64,000 nucleotides of DNA from Brachypterus glaber (lineage: Eukaryota > Arthropoda > Insecta > Coleoptera > Kateretidae), in the NCBI GenBank assembly GCA_958510825.1, contig OY294049.1, positions 26,618,986 through 26,682,985 on the forward strand, given 5' to 3'. Numbering within the stretch: position 1 is the first letter of the stretch; each line of letters begins with the position of its first letter. Below the pieces are notes generated by a model, which saw only the letters and a list, made by a program, of their open reading frames with translations, was not told the origin of the DNA and did no database searches. Shown here piece after piece: positions 1 through 10,721 of the stretch. The position numbers and the translations under genes are program-made.

Positions 1-455
1 CTACTCCGTAACATCTCTACTTCATAACATCTCTACTCCGTAACAACTCTACTCCACACTATATGCACTTTATTAGCCACAATAATAAATGAGCAGTTCA
101 AAGAACAAAGAATCTTCTTCTTCTAGATTATTTTATTTTTTTCCTAGAAAACGTTTATCTTTCTAGATTTACACTAGAACAATCATAAATGAATTATTCT
201 AAAAGCAACAATGACCACGTACTCTTTACATCCACTAATATGTAAGTAATTAATAAACTGAATTCATTTTTGACAGTGACTTAGCATGACAAATATTCTT
301 TTGAGTTAAGACAAGTGGCTAATCGAGTGTCTATAGTGTGGAGTAGAGTTGTTACGGAGTAGAAATGTTATGGAGTAGAGATGTTACGGAGTAGAGTTGT
401 TGTGGAGTAGGGATGTTATGGAGTAGGGATGTTAGGGAGTAGAGAAATTTAGAGT
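1..455. repeat. Foldback with 16-bp terminal minisatellites
   Basis: The first 60 bases hold about four units on the pattern CTACTCCGTAACATCT, and 335-455 holds about seven units of its reverse complement (GGAGTAGAGATGTTAC), so the segment can fold back on itself with a spacer of about 270 bp. The units diverge by one or two bases each. The left side is cut by the window start, so the true left end is unknown. Tandem units at both ends suggest a nonautonomous DNA element or satellite-flanked element. No coding capacity is visible in the spacer. Confidence 0.7.
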
Positions 456-469
456 AAAGATGTTAGTCT

Positions 470-1110
470 GCCGAAAAAATAAGATAATTTTTTTTTGTTC
501 GTCAGTCCCCCATCCGTACGTCCATCCGTCCGATGTCACGATTTTTCTTAACACGATAAATCAAGAACAAATAATCCAATCAACTTGAAATTTTCAGGAA
601 AATCAAGTTCTATGAGGGGAAGATCCCTATTGGTTTTGAAAGTAATCCCCCAAAAATTAAAAAAAAGTTATGGGGGGTTAAACTTTTAAAAAAATCAAAG
701 AAGCCGAAAAAAAATTCTGGATTAAGGTAACTTTACGAGGAAAAATTACTTTTATTATAAGGATCAATTCTATCAATTTTAAAAGTAATCTCCCCCCAAA
801 ACAAATTTTTTTAAGAAAAAATGAAAACTATAATTTAAAAAAAAAATTAATTCTTTTGTTTTTCGTAAAAAGAAAAAAAAAATAAAAATTAAATTAAATT
901 TTTTTTCGTTTTTTTTTTTATCTTATATCTTATTATATTTTTTGATTTTTTTTTTTTGAAATTTAATATTTTTTCGCAAAAAGAAAATAAAAAAGGTGAT
1001 TTTTTTTAAAGATTTTTTGATTTTTTCTTTTTTTTTTTGGAAAAATGCAATATAACATTTACTGTAAATAGTATATAATGGAATGCGTAGCATTACACAT
1101 CTGGCTTGTT
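470..1110 (+). repeat. Interspersed repeat R1, copy a
   Basis: This copy starts with CGTCCGTCC-type pyrimidine-rich sequence and a block reading GATGTCACGATTTTT. An AT-rich middle with long A and T runs follows, and it ends with a conserved tail containing TATATAATGGAATGCGTAGC and CTTGTTT. The same order is seen at about 1380-1640, 2750-3395 and (tail only) 28050-28312 and 42890-43088, and inverted at 51670-52012. It has no ORF of interest. Class is unknown; it could be a SINE-like or nonautonomous DNA element. Confidence 0.65.
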
Positions 1111-1125
1111 TATTCATTGCAGCAA

Positions 1126-1288
1126 TAACTCAGAGTCATGGAGAGCCCCAAATAAGGTATTGCTTTTGGCTGGAGCTCTCCGTTCTCAGTTGGGATTAAA
1201 AAATATAATGAGTTTTTCTAGCCAGAATTTAAATTTTTTCACGCCACGGCCATCAATTTTGTTGGGAGTAATTAATATGCATACCTAG
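1126..1288 (+). other. Exon-like short open segment after an acceptor-like site
   Basis: TTTATTCATTGCAG (ending about 1124) resembles a 3' splice site. It is followed by an open frame to a TAG at 1286-1288, encoding about 55 residues with SESWRAPNKVLLL near the start. I do not recognise the peptide. Base composition is less extreme than the surroundings at first, then AT-rich. The acceptor sits directly against the tail of repeat R1 copy a. It could equally be a chance open frame; there is no paired donor and no homology I can name. Confidence 0.15.
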
Positions 1289-1379
1289 ATCTTTATTTTT
1301 ACAGTTTTATAAACCATTTAGTTTAATTTTCCATTAAATGTTATACGGTAGTTTCGAATTTCAAAAAAATTCAAAAATC

Positions 1380-1640
1380 GTCCTAGATAAAAAATTCTTG
1401 GATATATATTTTTTTAAATGTCAGTATGTCCGTCCGTCCGTCTGATGTCACGATTTTTGTCAACACGATAACTCAAGAACGAGGGAAAGATCCATTTTTT
1501 TATTTTTTGTTTTTCAAAAATAGACATTTAAAAAATGTATTTTTTTTTATTTTTTTTTAAGTATTTAGGGAAATGCACTATAACATTTACTGTGAATAAT
1601 ATATGATGGAATGGGTAGCATTACATATCTTCACGGCTTG
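1380..1640 (+). repeat. Interspersed repeat R1, copy b (shortened)
   Basis: This copy has the pyrimidine-rich GTCCGTCCGTCTGATGTCAC start at about 1430. It loses most of the AT-rich middle and ends with the conserved tail (ATATATGATGGAATGGG, GGCTTGTTT) at about 1638. Compared with copies a and c it is an internally deleted version. Confidence 0.6.
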
Positions 1641-2750
1641 TTTGATATTTACAATTATGGCGAAGCCGCAAGCAAGCAAAAAGTCTCAAATTGATAATAT
1701 AAATATTATTTTTTATAAACTAAAGATAATGCATAATGATTATGCACTAATAAAGGTTTCTAAAAAAAGGATTCTTATTTATTTTACTAAAACGATGTAA
1801 TATTCAATAAAAGTAGTTGAATGAAAAAGTCCGGACTCTCGCAGAAGGGACATGCGTGCCCCTCAAAAAGAAGTAAAAAATAAGTAAAAGCATTATACGG
1901 GTAAAGAATATGTATTTAATATTCATTTTTCTCTTCAGTACAGCTAAAAACTCCCAAGGTTTTACAAATTTTCTACTGAAAATGGATTTGAGTTTAAGAG
2001 TTCATTACTGAGGTAAGCGAAAAAAAAAATCCTAGTATACGGCAACTGCACCTTGTTTTTCTCGGTTCTTCTTATATAATTAAAAATTGCTTGCGAGGAT
2101 CGTTTTTCGGTTTGATATAAGAACCTAATGTTTTCTCAATAAAACATTTCTCAAGACACAGATCTATTTCTTGAACTGTTTTCAGTAAAATTGAACCTCG
2201 TCCATATTTCCTAATACTAAGGACGACTGAGCATTTTTTCTCTTTAATTCCCACGATAAACAAACTTATTTTAAATTAAAATAAAGATAAAAAACACTTT
2301 TTTTTACAAACTATTCGTATAACAGCAAAAAATAAACAAACATTTGACATATTTTGATGTTTTCTAAAATATGACACAAGACCCACTATAATCTATGAAA
2401 AATTGTTTGTCCCGATATTTAATGCCACCACTGTAGTTTGATCACTGACAAAAAAATATTATAGGGCAGGCGCCTAGGCGTGCCGGTTGTGGCCACCTTA
2501 CCAGTGGAAGTGTAAGTGAATGAAGGTTTCGTGTAATTTTCTTTTTCAATTTTGTAATTTTTATGAATAAAGAAGGTATACCGACAACGCTAAAACTGAA
2601 AAGTTACATAAGCAGCAACAAATTCTATATTCTATGAGACCCTTCTATAATAATATAGAAATTTAAAAGTCCAAAAAAATGTTACATAACACCTTCCACA
2701 GTGGAAGTTCCACTTCAGTTGTTTCCACCTTCAATTTTATTTCTTTTTCA
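1641..2750. other. No recognisable gene
   Basis: AT-rich noncoding-looking sequence. Short open frames of about 60 codons exist on both strands but show no domain or recognisable similarity. A small locally GC-richer patch at about 2465-2515 (GGCGCCTAGGCG) and an imperfect CCACAGTGGAAG palindrome near 2697 are the only landmarks. Confidence 0.5.
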
Positions 2751-3395
2751 AAAAAAAGGTAGTTTCAAATTAAAAAAAAATCGTCCTAGACAAAAAATTC
2801 TTGGATATAAATTTGTTTTATGAAAAAATAAGCAACATTTTTTTCAAATGTCCTTCTATCCGTCCTCCGTCCGTCTGTCTGTCCGATGTCAAGATTTTTG
2901 TAGACACAATAACTCAAGAACGAATAATCCGATCGTATTGAAATTTTCAGGAAAAATCAACTTCTATTTATAGAAGTTGATTTTCCTGAAAATTTCAAGG
3001 GGAAGATCCCCATTATTGAAAGTAATCCCCCCAAAAACAAAAAAGTTATGTGGGGTTAAAAAAAATCGAAAAATGTGGAAAGAAAATTCCGATTAACGTA
3101 TTTTTTTCAGGAAAAAATACTTTTATTATAAGGTTCAATTCTACAATAAATAAATAAAAAAATTGAAAAATTTTGAAATTTTTTTAGAAAACTTTTTATT
3201 TGAAAAAAAAAATGTGTTTTAGTAATTTTTCGTTTTTTAAAAGACATCTTTAAAAAAAAATTGCTAATTTTTTTTATATTTTTTTATGAAAATTATTTTT
3301 TTTTAGACATTTGGGAAATGCAATATACTATATACACTGAATAATATATAATGGAATGCGTAGCATTACATATCTTTACCGCTTGTTTACTTTAA
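2750..3395 (+). repeat. Interspersed repeat R1, copy c
   Basis: This copy has the same order as copy a: the GTCCGTCTGTCTGTCC block at about 2868, GATGTCAAGATTTTT, an AT-rich middle, then ATATATAATGGAATGCGTAG at about 3343 and CGCTTGTTT. Inside, an inverted pair around GAAATTTTCAGGAAAAATCA (about 2938-2998) makes a local hairpin, probably a later rearrangement. Confidence 0.65.
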
Positions 3396-4520
3396 ATATC
3401 CCGTCTATAATATAAAAAATCACATTTAGTACATTAATTAATTTGTAGGTGGTGCCATACTATGGCTGGGGCGGGTGAAATATTAAAATATGACTTTTTT
3501 TTTAATTTCTAATTTTTTGTTATTCTCCAAGATTAAATTGCCCTATATTATTTATTTAAGGTATAACAAATGTTTTAAAACATATAACGTAATTATATGC
3601 ACCCAATGTTCAAAGAAAAAAAACATAAAATAAAAAATCGTGTTAAAACCGGCCTGCCCCATTATATTACATTTTTAAATATTTTTACATCCGCGCTTAG
3701 TAGGTACTACTAAGAGTGCCGATGTATTGAAATATTCGTAGAAAAGTCAAAATCTATGAGCATGTTTTTTCATATTTCTCGACGTCCATCTGTCTGTCTG
3801 TAAACTCGATAACTCCATTTCTAAAAAAGATATCGACAAGTGTTTTTTGCATATTATGTCATATTTCGAAGAGCTGATTAGATTTTGGGAGTAAACGGTA
3901 AGGGGGTAAGAATGGGGTAAAACTCCTATTTTTAGCGTTTTTTGGTTATAATTATGTTAGTTATTATTGTATTTTATTAATTTAGCACTTATATGAAAGA
4001 TTTTTTTTAATTGCTCAAAAAAATTTTATAAATATTTTTTTCCTAAGATACATTGTTTTCAGATATTAGCGATTATAGTAGTAACATTTTTTTTTGAGTA
4101 TAACTCATTTATAAACGGATTTCAAAAAAATATATTTCAAATGAAAGCTCTTTTTAATCCCTAAAAAAATGTTTTTGCTAGAATATAACGTTTTGGAGAT
4201 ACAGACTTTGAAACTTTAATAAATTCTGCGACACGCAGGTGAATTAATAGGTGCCTAATTTCATAATGTTTCCGATTTCATAATGTTTCAAATTAGTGCC
4301 TAGTGCCGATGTTTTGATAAGGTGCTTGCAACTGTTCAGCAGGTTTAAAGTATCATTATTTTATCCATAAAAAAACCTCTGTATTTTTAAATTTCTGAGA
4401 AAAAGTCATTACGTAACCTTGTGGGCTTAAACTCTGTAGCGTGCAAAATTTTATATAAACAAAAATAATTCCTAGGAAGTTGTTCCCCTGGACTCTTCAT
4501 GTATTGGACTTTTTTAAGGG
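3396..4520. other. AT-rich noncoding stretch
   Basis: No credible coding region. It holds a second pyrimidine-rich GTCCATCTGTCTGTCTG block at about 3785 that resembles R1 starts but is not followed by the R1 tail. AT-rich sequence continues up to the DIRS left end. Phrases such as AACTCGATAACTCCAT are shared with other interspersed repeats in the window. Confidence 0.4.
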
Positions 4521-4533
4521 TATTATACTTTTT

Positions 4534-4662
4534 TCCAGTCCAAAGATGTCACCAAATAATAAAACACATGTAATACGATCCTGGCTACTCTTCCACTAAG
4601 TTTAAAGTGAAATATACCCCTTCCGTACCACTTATCTTACACCCGGTCCGCTCCTATTTCAT
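4534..4662 (+). repeat. DIRS left inverted terminal repeat
   Basis: Starts TCCAGTCCAAAGATGTCACC and ends near CTCCTATTTCATT. It pairs in inverse orientation with 9415-9543 with only a few mismatches (for example around the ACATGT block). In this class the ITR usually carries the promoter for the coding strand. Confidence 0.88.
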
Positions 4663-4784
4663 TCGATTCTTGGTGCTCGTTCGCGGCGTGTCGTGCTGCT
4701 CACTGTGTTTACGTTATGAGTTTTTGTTGGTAAGTTTTTCTTTTTAATTTTTTTTTACGTAAAATACTTCCTTTAGCAATTAAT

Positions 4785-6175
4785 ATGGGAAAATCAAAGA
4801 AAAGACGCCGATCGAGGAGTAGGTCAGAAACTAGGTCTTAAAAACGAAGGCTAGACATGCTGGAACGGGAATTGGTAGACGTTAGACGTAATCGTAATTC
4901 TAGCAAGTCCGTTCCAGGCAAAGATGCGAAAGCTACTCTCCGAGTGAAGTAGGTTCGCATTACCAGTCACAGAACCGCGAAGGTTCTGATCCGAGAAGGA
5001 GATCACGATCAAAAAGTCGTCAAGCCGGGACAAGAAGACGGAGCCGAGGACGTTCTGCTTCAAGGGCAAACTCAAGATCAAACGATCGCCATAGAAAGAC
5101 TGAGAGACGTAAAGGCTATTCCCCGCGTGGGTTAGATTCACGCTCTAGTCCTCAAAGACACGATGCTCATTCTCTGCGGGAGGTGAGCTCGAGGTCAAGG
5201 AGCCCTGCAAGCGAAGCATCGAATGCTTTACCGGCGACCCCCCCCAATGCGCTCTCCGCCGGCTGTCACACAAAATACCCCTGACATGCTGGAACAGAAC
5301 GCGCGCGGGCAGGGGAATCAAACTGGAAATATGCCACCGGTAATTGGAGAGTCAGGACCGGACTCAGGGCGTATTTTAAAAGAAATTAATTCGAATGACG
5401 ACGTACTGAGGATATTGACCTACCGGATGATATTTTAAAAATTTTAGGTGATAAACCGGTGAAGCCGAAGCCTATTTTTAAAATTCATCAGGCCATAGCA
5501 ACACGGTGGTCCAATGTTTTAACCCAAGGGTTGCCGGCCGAGGAAAAAATAGCTTTATTGCTCCATCTAATTGTGCCTTGTCATCTCCCCCAAAAATTAA
5601 TCCGGAAATTAGAGCAATTTTATCGAGTGCTAATATCGCGAGAGACTCTACACACTATGAATACCAATCTCAGATCGGTAAAGGAGTTGTCTCGATGGGA
5701 AAAGCACTAAATACCATCCTCGAAGAGGACCAAAATACTTCGCCCAAAAGGGAACAAATTCTAGCTTTTTTGGCGGACTTAGGCCGTATATTTACGGACC
5801 TCTTTTATGAAGTATCAAAGAAGAGGAGACAATTTATATATCCTATTCTAGACAAATCCGCCAAGGATATGGCAGAAAAAACAGTTCCTGGAGATTTTCT
5901 ATTTGGGCCGGATTTTGGGGAGCAAGTAAAAAATTCAAAATCTTTGGAAAAGACAGGTTAGGGCTTACGCTCTTCAACAACCTCCTTTAGGAATCCTGCC
6001 CCAACAAAGGGTTCAAACTCAACACCCTCTTCGTCGGCAAAAAAGAGGGGGGGTACGACCGTAAAAAACAGCGGTTTTTTAAACAATTATCGCCCTGCTC
6101 ACCAGAAGAGGCACAACAAAGGGCACAATCCCTCGAACCAAAACCGATATTACCCGAAACGTCGCTAGAGGTGAG
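4785..6175 (+). pseudogene. DIRS gag-like ORF, broken
   Basis: Starts at ATG 4785 with a short basic, Arg/Ser-rich N-terminus (MGKSKKRRRSRSRSETRS) interrupted by TAA at 4839-4841. Arg/Ser-rich sequence continues in other frames to about 5210. A central alpha-helical-looking core follows at 5459-5961, containing NCALSSPPKINPEI and IGKGVVSMGKALNTI, which resembles the capsid-like part of insect DIRS gag. The frame changes near an A run at about 5546-5551, stops at 5961, and a basic C-terminal tail (NNYRPAHQKRHNKG) lies in another frame at about 6078-6120. The order and composition fit a nucleic-acid-binding gag protein. At least three lesions remove function. It lies directly upstream of the RT segment. 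Confidence 0.7.
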
Positions 6176-7238
6176 TACTATAGGTCTAGCTGGAAGGTTA
6201 AAATATTTTTATGCACTTTGGGCAAAAGTTACAAAAAATTCCTCAGTTTTGGAGTATATTAGAGCTTAGAAAATTCCATTTAAAAGTACTTCTTTTCAAA
6301 TTTATCTGCCTAGTCATAAATTATCACAGACAGAAAAAACCCTAATGAAATCAGCTGTGTGCGATTTATTAAGTTTGGGGGCGGTCGTTAAATGCGACCC
6401 ATGTCCTGATCAATTTATTTCTCCAATATTTCTAACAGACAAACCTAACGGTGAGAAACGCTTTATTTTAAATTTAAAGGCTTTAAATAGATTTGTAACC
6501 TCTCCCCATTTTAAAATGGAGGATCTACAAACTTCTGTTAAATTTGTCCATAAAGGAATTTATATGACTACAATTGATCTCAAAGACGCTTATTTTTTGG
6601 TCCCTATAGAAAAGGATCATCAAAAGTTTTTGAGATTTTGCTTTGAGAATCAATTATATCAGTTTGTTTGCCTTTGTTTTGGGTTAAGCTCTGCTTCTCA
6701 TTGCTTTACCAAACTTTTAAAACCAGTTATCGTCTTTTTACGATCTCTTAACATTTTTATTGTCAATTATCTCGATGATTTTATAATTTTTGGCGAATCG
6801 TACGCAGTATGCTTGGTGAACACTAGAAAAGTTACAGATTTTTTAATATCCTTGGGCTTTATTATTAATAAGGAGAAAAGCGATTTAATACCATGCACAA
6901 AGAAAAAATTTTTAGGCTTTAATTTGGACAGTAGCAACTTAAGAATTGAACTTCCTTTAGAAAAGAAGAAAAATATTGTTAAGTTGGCTAAAAACTTTAT
7001 AAACAAAAAAGAATGTAAGATTCGGGATCTTGCTCAATTTATAGGTGTTCTGGTATCAGCCTGTCTGGCGGTAAAGTACGGTTTTCTTTACATAAAGTAT
7101 TTGGAAAGAGAAAATTTTCTGGCATTACAGAGACATAACATGAATTTTGACGCTACAATGCAACTTCCCGAATATATTAAATCGGACATATATTGGTGGA
7201 TTATTAACATTCCAAATGCTTTTTTTTTAATGACATAA
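6130..7238 (+). pseudogene. DIRS reverse transcriptase segment
   Basis: The main open frame runs from ATG 6345 to 7238 (297 codons), but homology-like sequence in the same frame extends upstream to about 6130 across a TAG at 6267-6269. Counting from 6345, motif A is TIDLKDAY (Asp78), motif B lies around CFGLSSASHCF (about 111-121), and the catalytic motif C is YLDD at 142-145. YLDD rather than YADD is typical of DIRS RTs. The polymerase would copy the element RNA into DNA. The frame ends early because a T run at about 7220-7228 has changed length, shifting the reading frame before RNase H. The catalytic residues themselves survive. Confidence 0.88.
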
Positions 7239-8056
7239 AGAATGATACCTTTCAATTGGAAATTTTTATAGACTCTTCACTCACTGGTTGGGGAGCCTGT
7301 TGTGGTGAAGATAGAACACATGGTTTTTGGTCTTTATCCCAAAAACGGCTACATATCAATCATTTAGAGTTACTAGCTATTTTTTATGGCATTAAATGCT
7401 TTTGTAAGGATTTAAAAAGTTGTAACATTTTAATTCGTTGCGATAACACCACTGACATATCTTATGTCAACAGAATGGGAAGTATTCAGTATCCTGATTT
7501 ATCTCTGTTGTTAAGAAAGTTATGGTAGTGGTGCGAAGAAAGGAATTTATGGCTCTTTGCCTCATATATTTGCTCAAAGGATAACAGTGTTGCCGACCGG
7601 GAGTCCAGACGTTTAAGCACTGAAACGGAATGGTTACTATCTCAAAAAACCTTTTGTAAATTAGTCGACCTTTTTGGAAACCCCCAAATTGATCTTTTCG
7701 CTTCTTGTATTAATAACAAATGCAAAAAATACATTTCCTTGTATAGGGACCCCGGGTCATGCGCAGTGGATGCCTTTACGGTTAAATGGGGGGATTTCTA
7801 TTTTTATGCTTTCCCTCCTTTTACCCTCATACTTCGTACGATTCAGAAAATAATTAATGATAAGGCTGAGGGAATTCTTGTCGTGCCTTGGTGGCCCACT
7901 CAGGCTTGGTTCCCACTTTTTAATAAACTGGTTGTCGGGAGAATCGTAAAATTTACTCCTGCGCCTGACCTACTTTCATCTCCATTTTTTAGAGAACACC
8001 CTCTAGCAAGCAGCCTTACCCTGGTCGGAGCGAAATTATCAGGCAAGCGTTTTTAG
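7239..8056 (+). pseudogene. DIRS RNase H plus methyltransferase-like segment
   Basis: A single reading frame broken once by TAG at 7526-7528. The first part (about 7256-7600) has RNase H features: FIDSSLTGWGA with an acidic residue, INHLELLA with Glu, and RCDNTT with Asp. RNase H degrades the RNA strand of the replication hybrid. The second part (about 7672-8056) has PQIDLFAS, an Asn/Cys-rich turn, AVDAFTVKW and YAFPPF. DIRS elements carry a Dam-like adenine methyltransferase domain at this position, and I assign it on order and the PPF motif. Activity is not implied. The 3' end overlaps the start of the recombinase frame. Confidence 0.78.
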
Positions 8057-8999
8057 CCAGGAACATTCCCGAGGATGCGATATCAACTTTAACGGCTTCA
8101 GTGTCTACGTCAACGCTACGACAGTATGACAACACCTTTGCTTTATGGTGGAATTATTGCTCTGAGAACAATATCAATTTTTTTGAACCTGCAATATCAC
8201 AGGTAATATTTTTTTTACAAAATTTAATGAATAACCATAACTGGAAATATGGAACCTTTAATTCACATACTTCAGCCCTTGCTCTAATCCTTACCATCGA
8301 CCTAGGGAATAACCCAATTATTAAGCGTTTTAAAAAAGGACTTTCGCGTCTGAGGCCTTCGGAACCCAGATATAATGTCACCTGGGATCCCGAAGTTTAC
8401 ATAAGGTATTTTGAAAGTTTACCTTCTCCTCTTTCTCTTCATGATTTGTCCAAAAAGCTTATTACTCTTTTAGCTTTGGTTACGGGGGAAAGACTGCAAA
8501 CGCTTTCTTTGATCAGAGTTTCTCAGATTAAGGGAGACCCCACTGAAATAACAATTAAAATTCCAGATCCCATAAAAACTTCCAAAGTGGGGAAAAATCA
8601 ACCATTTTTACATATACCCTTTTGCAAAGATAGTACTACTACTTGTGTGGCTACTGCCTTAAAAGAGTATTTAGATAAAACCAAATTGGTTAGAGGGGGT
8701 AATGATTATTTGTTTGTTGATCTTTTAAGAAGCCTTTCGAACCCGTTTCAAAAGACACTTTGAGTAGATGGGTAAAAAACGCGCTTAGTGCTGCTGGCGT
8801 TGACACTGAAATATATAAGCCACATTCCACTAGACATGCGTCAACATCTGCCGCCTTTAGGAAAGGCATATCAATAGATGAAATATGTAAAACGGCTGGA
8901 TGGACTAGGGAGTCTACTTTTGCCAAATATTATAATAGACCTTTAAGATTAGATAGCTCTTATGCAAAAACCATTTTAAACATAAATAAAAATCCTTAG
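8026..8999 (+). pseudogene. DIRS tyrosine recombinase, frameshifted
   Basis: The first frame is open from about 8026 (first ATG-like start used 8101) to 8763. The second frame runs to 8999. The catalytic arginine I lies in TGERLQTLSL (about 8482-8511). After a frameshift at about 8710-8730, the second part has HSTRHASTSAAF (the HxxR pair), a Trp in AGWTRESTF replacing the second histidine, and the nucleophile Tyr in AKYYNRP. All RHxRW/Y residues are therefore still recognisable, though split over two frames. The enzyme would insert the circular DNA copy by site-specific-type recombination, explaining why DIRS elements lack target duplications. The overlap with the upstream frame is normal for the family. 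Confidence 0.88.
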
Positions 9000-9233
9000 A
9001 ATATTCTTAGAATACCTTTCTTTGTAAGTTTTTAAGAAAATTACTCTTTTGTTTTTCTTATTTTATTTTAATAAATGTCTTTTAATTTTATAAGGTACAG
9101 TTGTGGGTTTGAGAGGGTTTACCCCTCATCTGCTTGTCTTTATTTGCATGCAGACAAAAAAAATAAATAAATAAATAAATAATTAAAAATATAATGGTCA
9201 GTATTACAAAACATCGACATTTCTTTGAACAAG
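9000..9233 (+). other. DIRS 3' untranslated region
   Basis: Noncoding and AT-rich, with an AATAAATAAATAAATAA run at about 9165-9182 that could supply polyadenylation hexamers. No ORF. It leads directly to the internal complementary region. Confidence 0.5.
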
Positions 9234-9358
9234 TACATGTGTTTTATTATTTGGTGACATCTTTGGACTGGAAAAAAGTATAATTATTCGATCAACCGAA
9301 CTTACCTTAAGTGAAGTTCGATCGTAATTATACGAAGTTCTAGTCCAAAGATGTCACC
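9234..9358 (+). repeat. DIRS internal complementary region (ICR)
   Basis: The first part, up to GGAAAAAAGTATA, is the complement of the left extremity (4521-4570). The second part, from ATAATTATTCGATC to TAGTCCAAAGATGTCACC, is the complement of the right extremity (about 9525-9603). The two meet at a shared ATAAT. This is the template joining both element ends in the circular intermediate. Confidence 0.88.
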
Positions 9359-9414
9359 CCCACCCACCCTTTAACCCTTGTCGATGTTGATGATAATACT
9401 TATATCTTTGAAAC

Positions 9415-9543
9415 AATGAAATAGGAGCGGACCGGGTGTAAGATAAGTGGTACGGAAGGGGTATATTTCACTTTAAACTTGGTGGTAGAGTAGCCAGGAT
9501 CGGACTACATGTGTTTTATTATTTGGTGACATCTTTGGACTGG
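9415..9543 (-). repeat. DIRS right inverted terminal repeat
   Basis: Inverse complement of 4534-4662. It begins AATGAAATAGGAGCGGACC and ends GGTGACATCTTTGGACTGGA. It is followed by a 60-nt right-terminal sequence (to 9603) that occurs, inverted, in the ICR. Confidence 0.88.
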
Positions 9544-9683
9544 AACTTCGTATAATTACGATCGAACTTCACTTAAGGTAAGTTCGTTTGATCGAATAAT
9601 TATTTTGCATAGGTTTCAATCCTTGTCTCCTAATGGCCATCGTCCATAATAATAAGGTTTTTGTCATGCTTTTTTAAAAAGAT

Positions 9684-10721
9684 AGTCACGGTACTCCTGA
9701 AAATAGTTTTAATGAAAGTTTTCGTATCAAGCGAATGACTACATATATGTGTTATTCCATGAAGATTACTGACTGAAATAAGACCAAAATTCAAATCTTT
9801 CCCAGAACCCTTTTAGAGAAAATCGATTTTTCCAAAATTTGCAGCAACAGGTGCTAGTTGATTGCATTTTTCATTTAAAGGCAGCAAAAAAATATAAAAA
9901 TTAAAAGTAATGGTTATAATAAGAAAGGATGTTTTTTATTTCTTAAGCCGTGGTAGAGTTAAAACAGTGGTGTGGACAAAGAAAAAATACTGCTGCCAAC
10001 AAAATAATACTTTCCACGGCACTTTTTGTGGGAATTTGTGGGAATTTGTGCAAAAAACTTTATAATGCAGTTTTTAATGTAGATTAATCCTGCAGTAATA
10101 TTTTTTTATGTATTTTTAAGTTTGGAAATATATTTTAATAAAAAACCTAAAAAAAGCTACAAAAAAAGTTTGGGGCAAAAAAGAAGCCCCCCATTCTGAA
10201 CGCCTCTGGTTAAAGTTACCAAATCAAAATTACATAAGATGTATGTACATATCCTTACTAATAAAAACAAACATTCTACGTAATTTTAATTGGGTAATTT
10301 CAACCAGGGGTATGCAAAATTGGAGGGCTTTGCCTCTTATTTGCCCCAATCTTTTTTGTTTCTAGCTTTTTTCACTTTTTTTCAATAAAATTTGTTTATT
10401 AGCTTAAAAATACAAAAAAAGCTACTATTTATATAACACCGTCGAGAAAACGGTATTCGAGAAAATTGCAGTTTAATCATCTTTCACGTGCTGAGTATCA
10501 AAAATATAAACCAAAGAATGCGCCAATAAAAAAATTAATAATGCAGGGTAAATCTACATTAAAAACTGTAACATAAAGTTTTTATTCACAAATGACCACA
10601 AATGTAAGTGGAAAGTATTATTTTGTTGGCAATTTTATTTTTTATTATTTTTTCTTTGTCTATGGCACTGTTAAGAAATAAAAACTTTCATTAAAACTAT
10701 TTGCAGGAGTACCATGTAGTC
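9684..10721. repeat. About 1.04-kb foldback, related to the CAGGGTGT family
   Basis: The left end ACGGTACTCCTGAAAATAG mirrors the right end CTATTTGCAGGAGTACC. The arms of roughly 450 bp also share TTTCCAC, TAATGCAG and the phrases GGGGCAAAAAAGAAGCCC and CAACCAGGGG around the centre. The centre resembles that of the foldbacks at 47617 and 59429 (AACCAGGGGTGTGCAAAATGG), so it is probably a diverged relative. No coding capacity. Confidence 0.65.

Larger units (their letters stand above)
4521..9603 (+). mobile_element. DIRS-type tyrosine-recombinase retrotransposon, decayed
   Basis: About 5.08 kb. The 129-nt segment 4534-4662 is the inverse complement of 9415-9543. A third segment, 9234-9358, is the complement of the extreme left end fused to the complement of the extreme right end (9546-9603). 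Inverted terminal repeats plus such an internal complementary region are the hallmark of DIRS elements, which replicate through a circular intermediate and integrate with a tyrosine recombinase instead of an integrase. Between them lie gag-like, RT, RNase H, methyltransferase-like and recombinase segments in the standard DIRS order. Several stops and frameshifts make the copy nonautonomous. No target duplication is expected for this class and none is obvious. The outer limits are inferred from where ICR homology stops, so may be off by a few bases. Confidence 0.9.

Noticed and set aside
4851..5141. 96-codon minus-strand frame within the DIRS gag
   Set aside because: Shadow of the Arg/Ser-rich gag coding strand.
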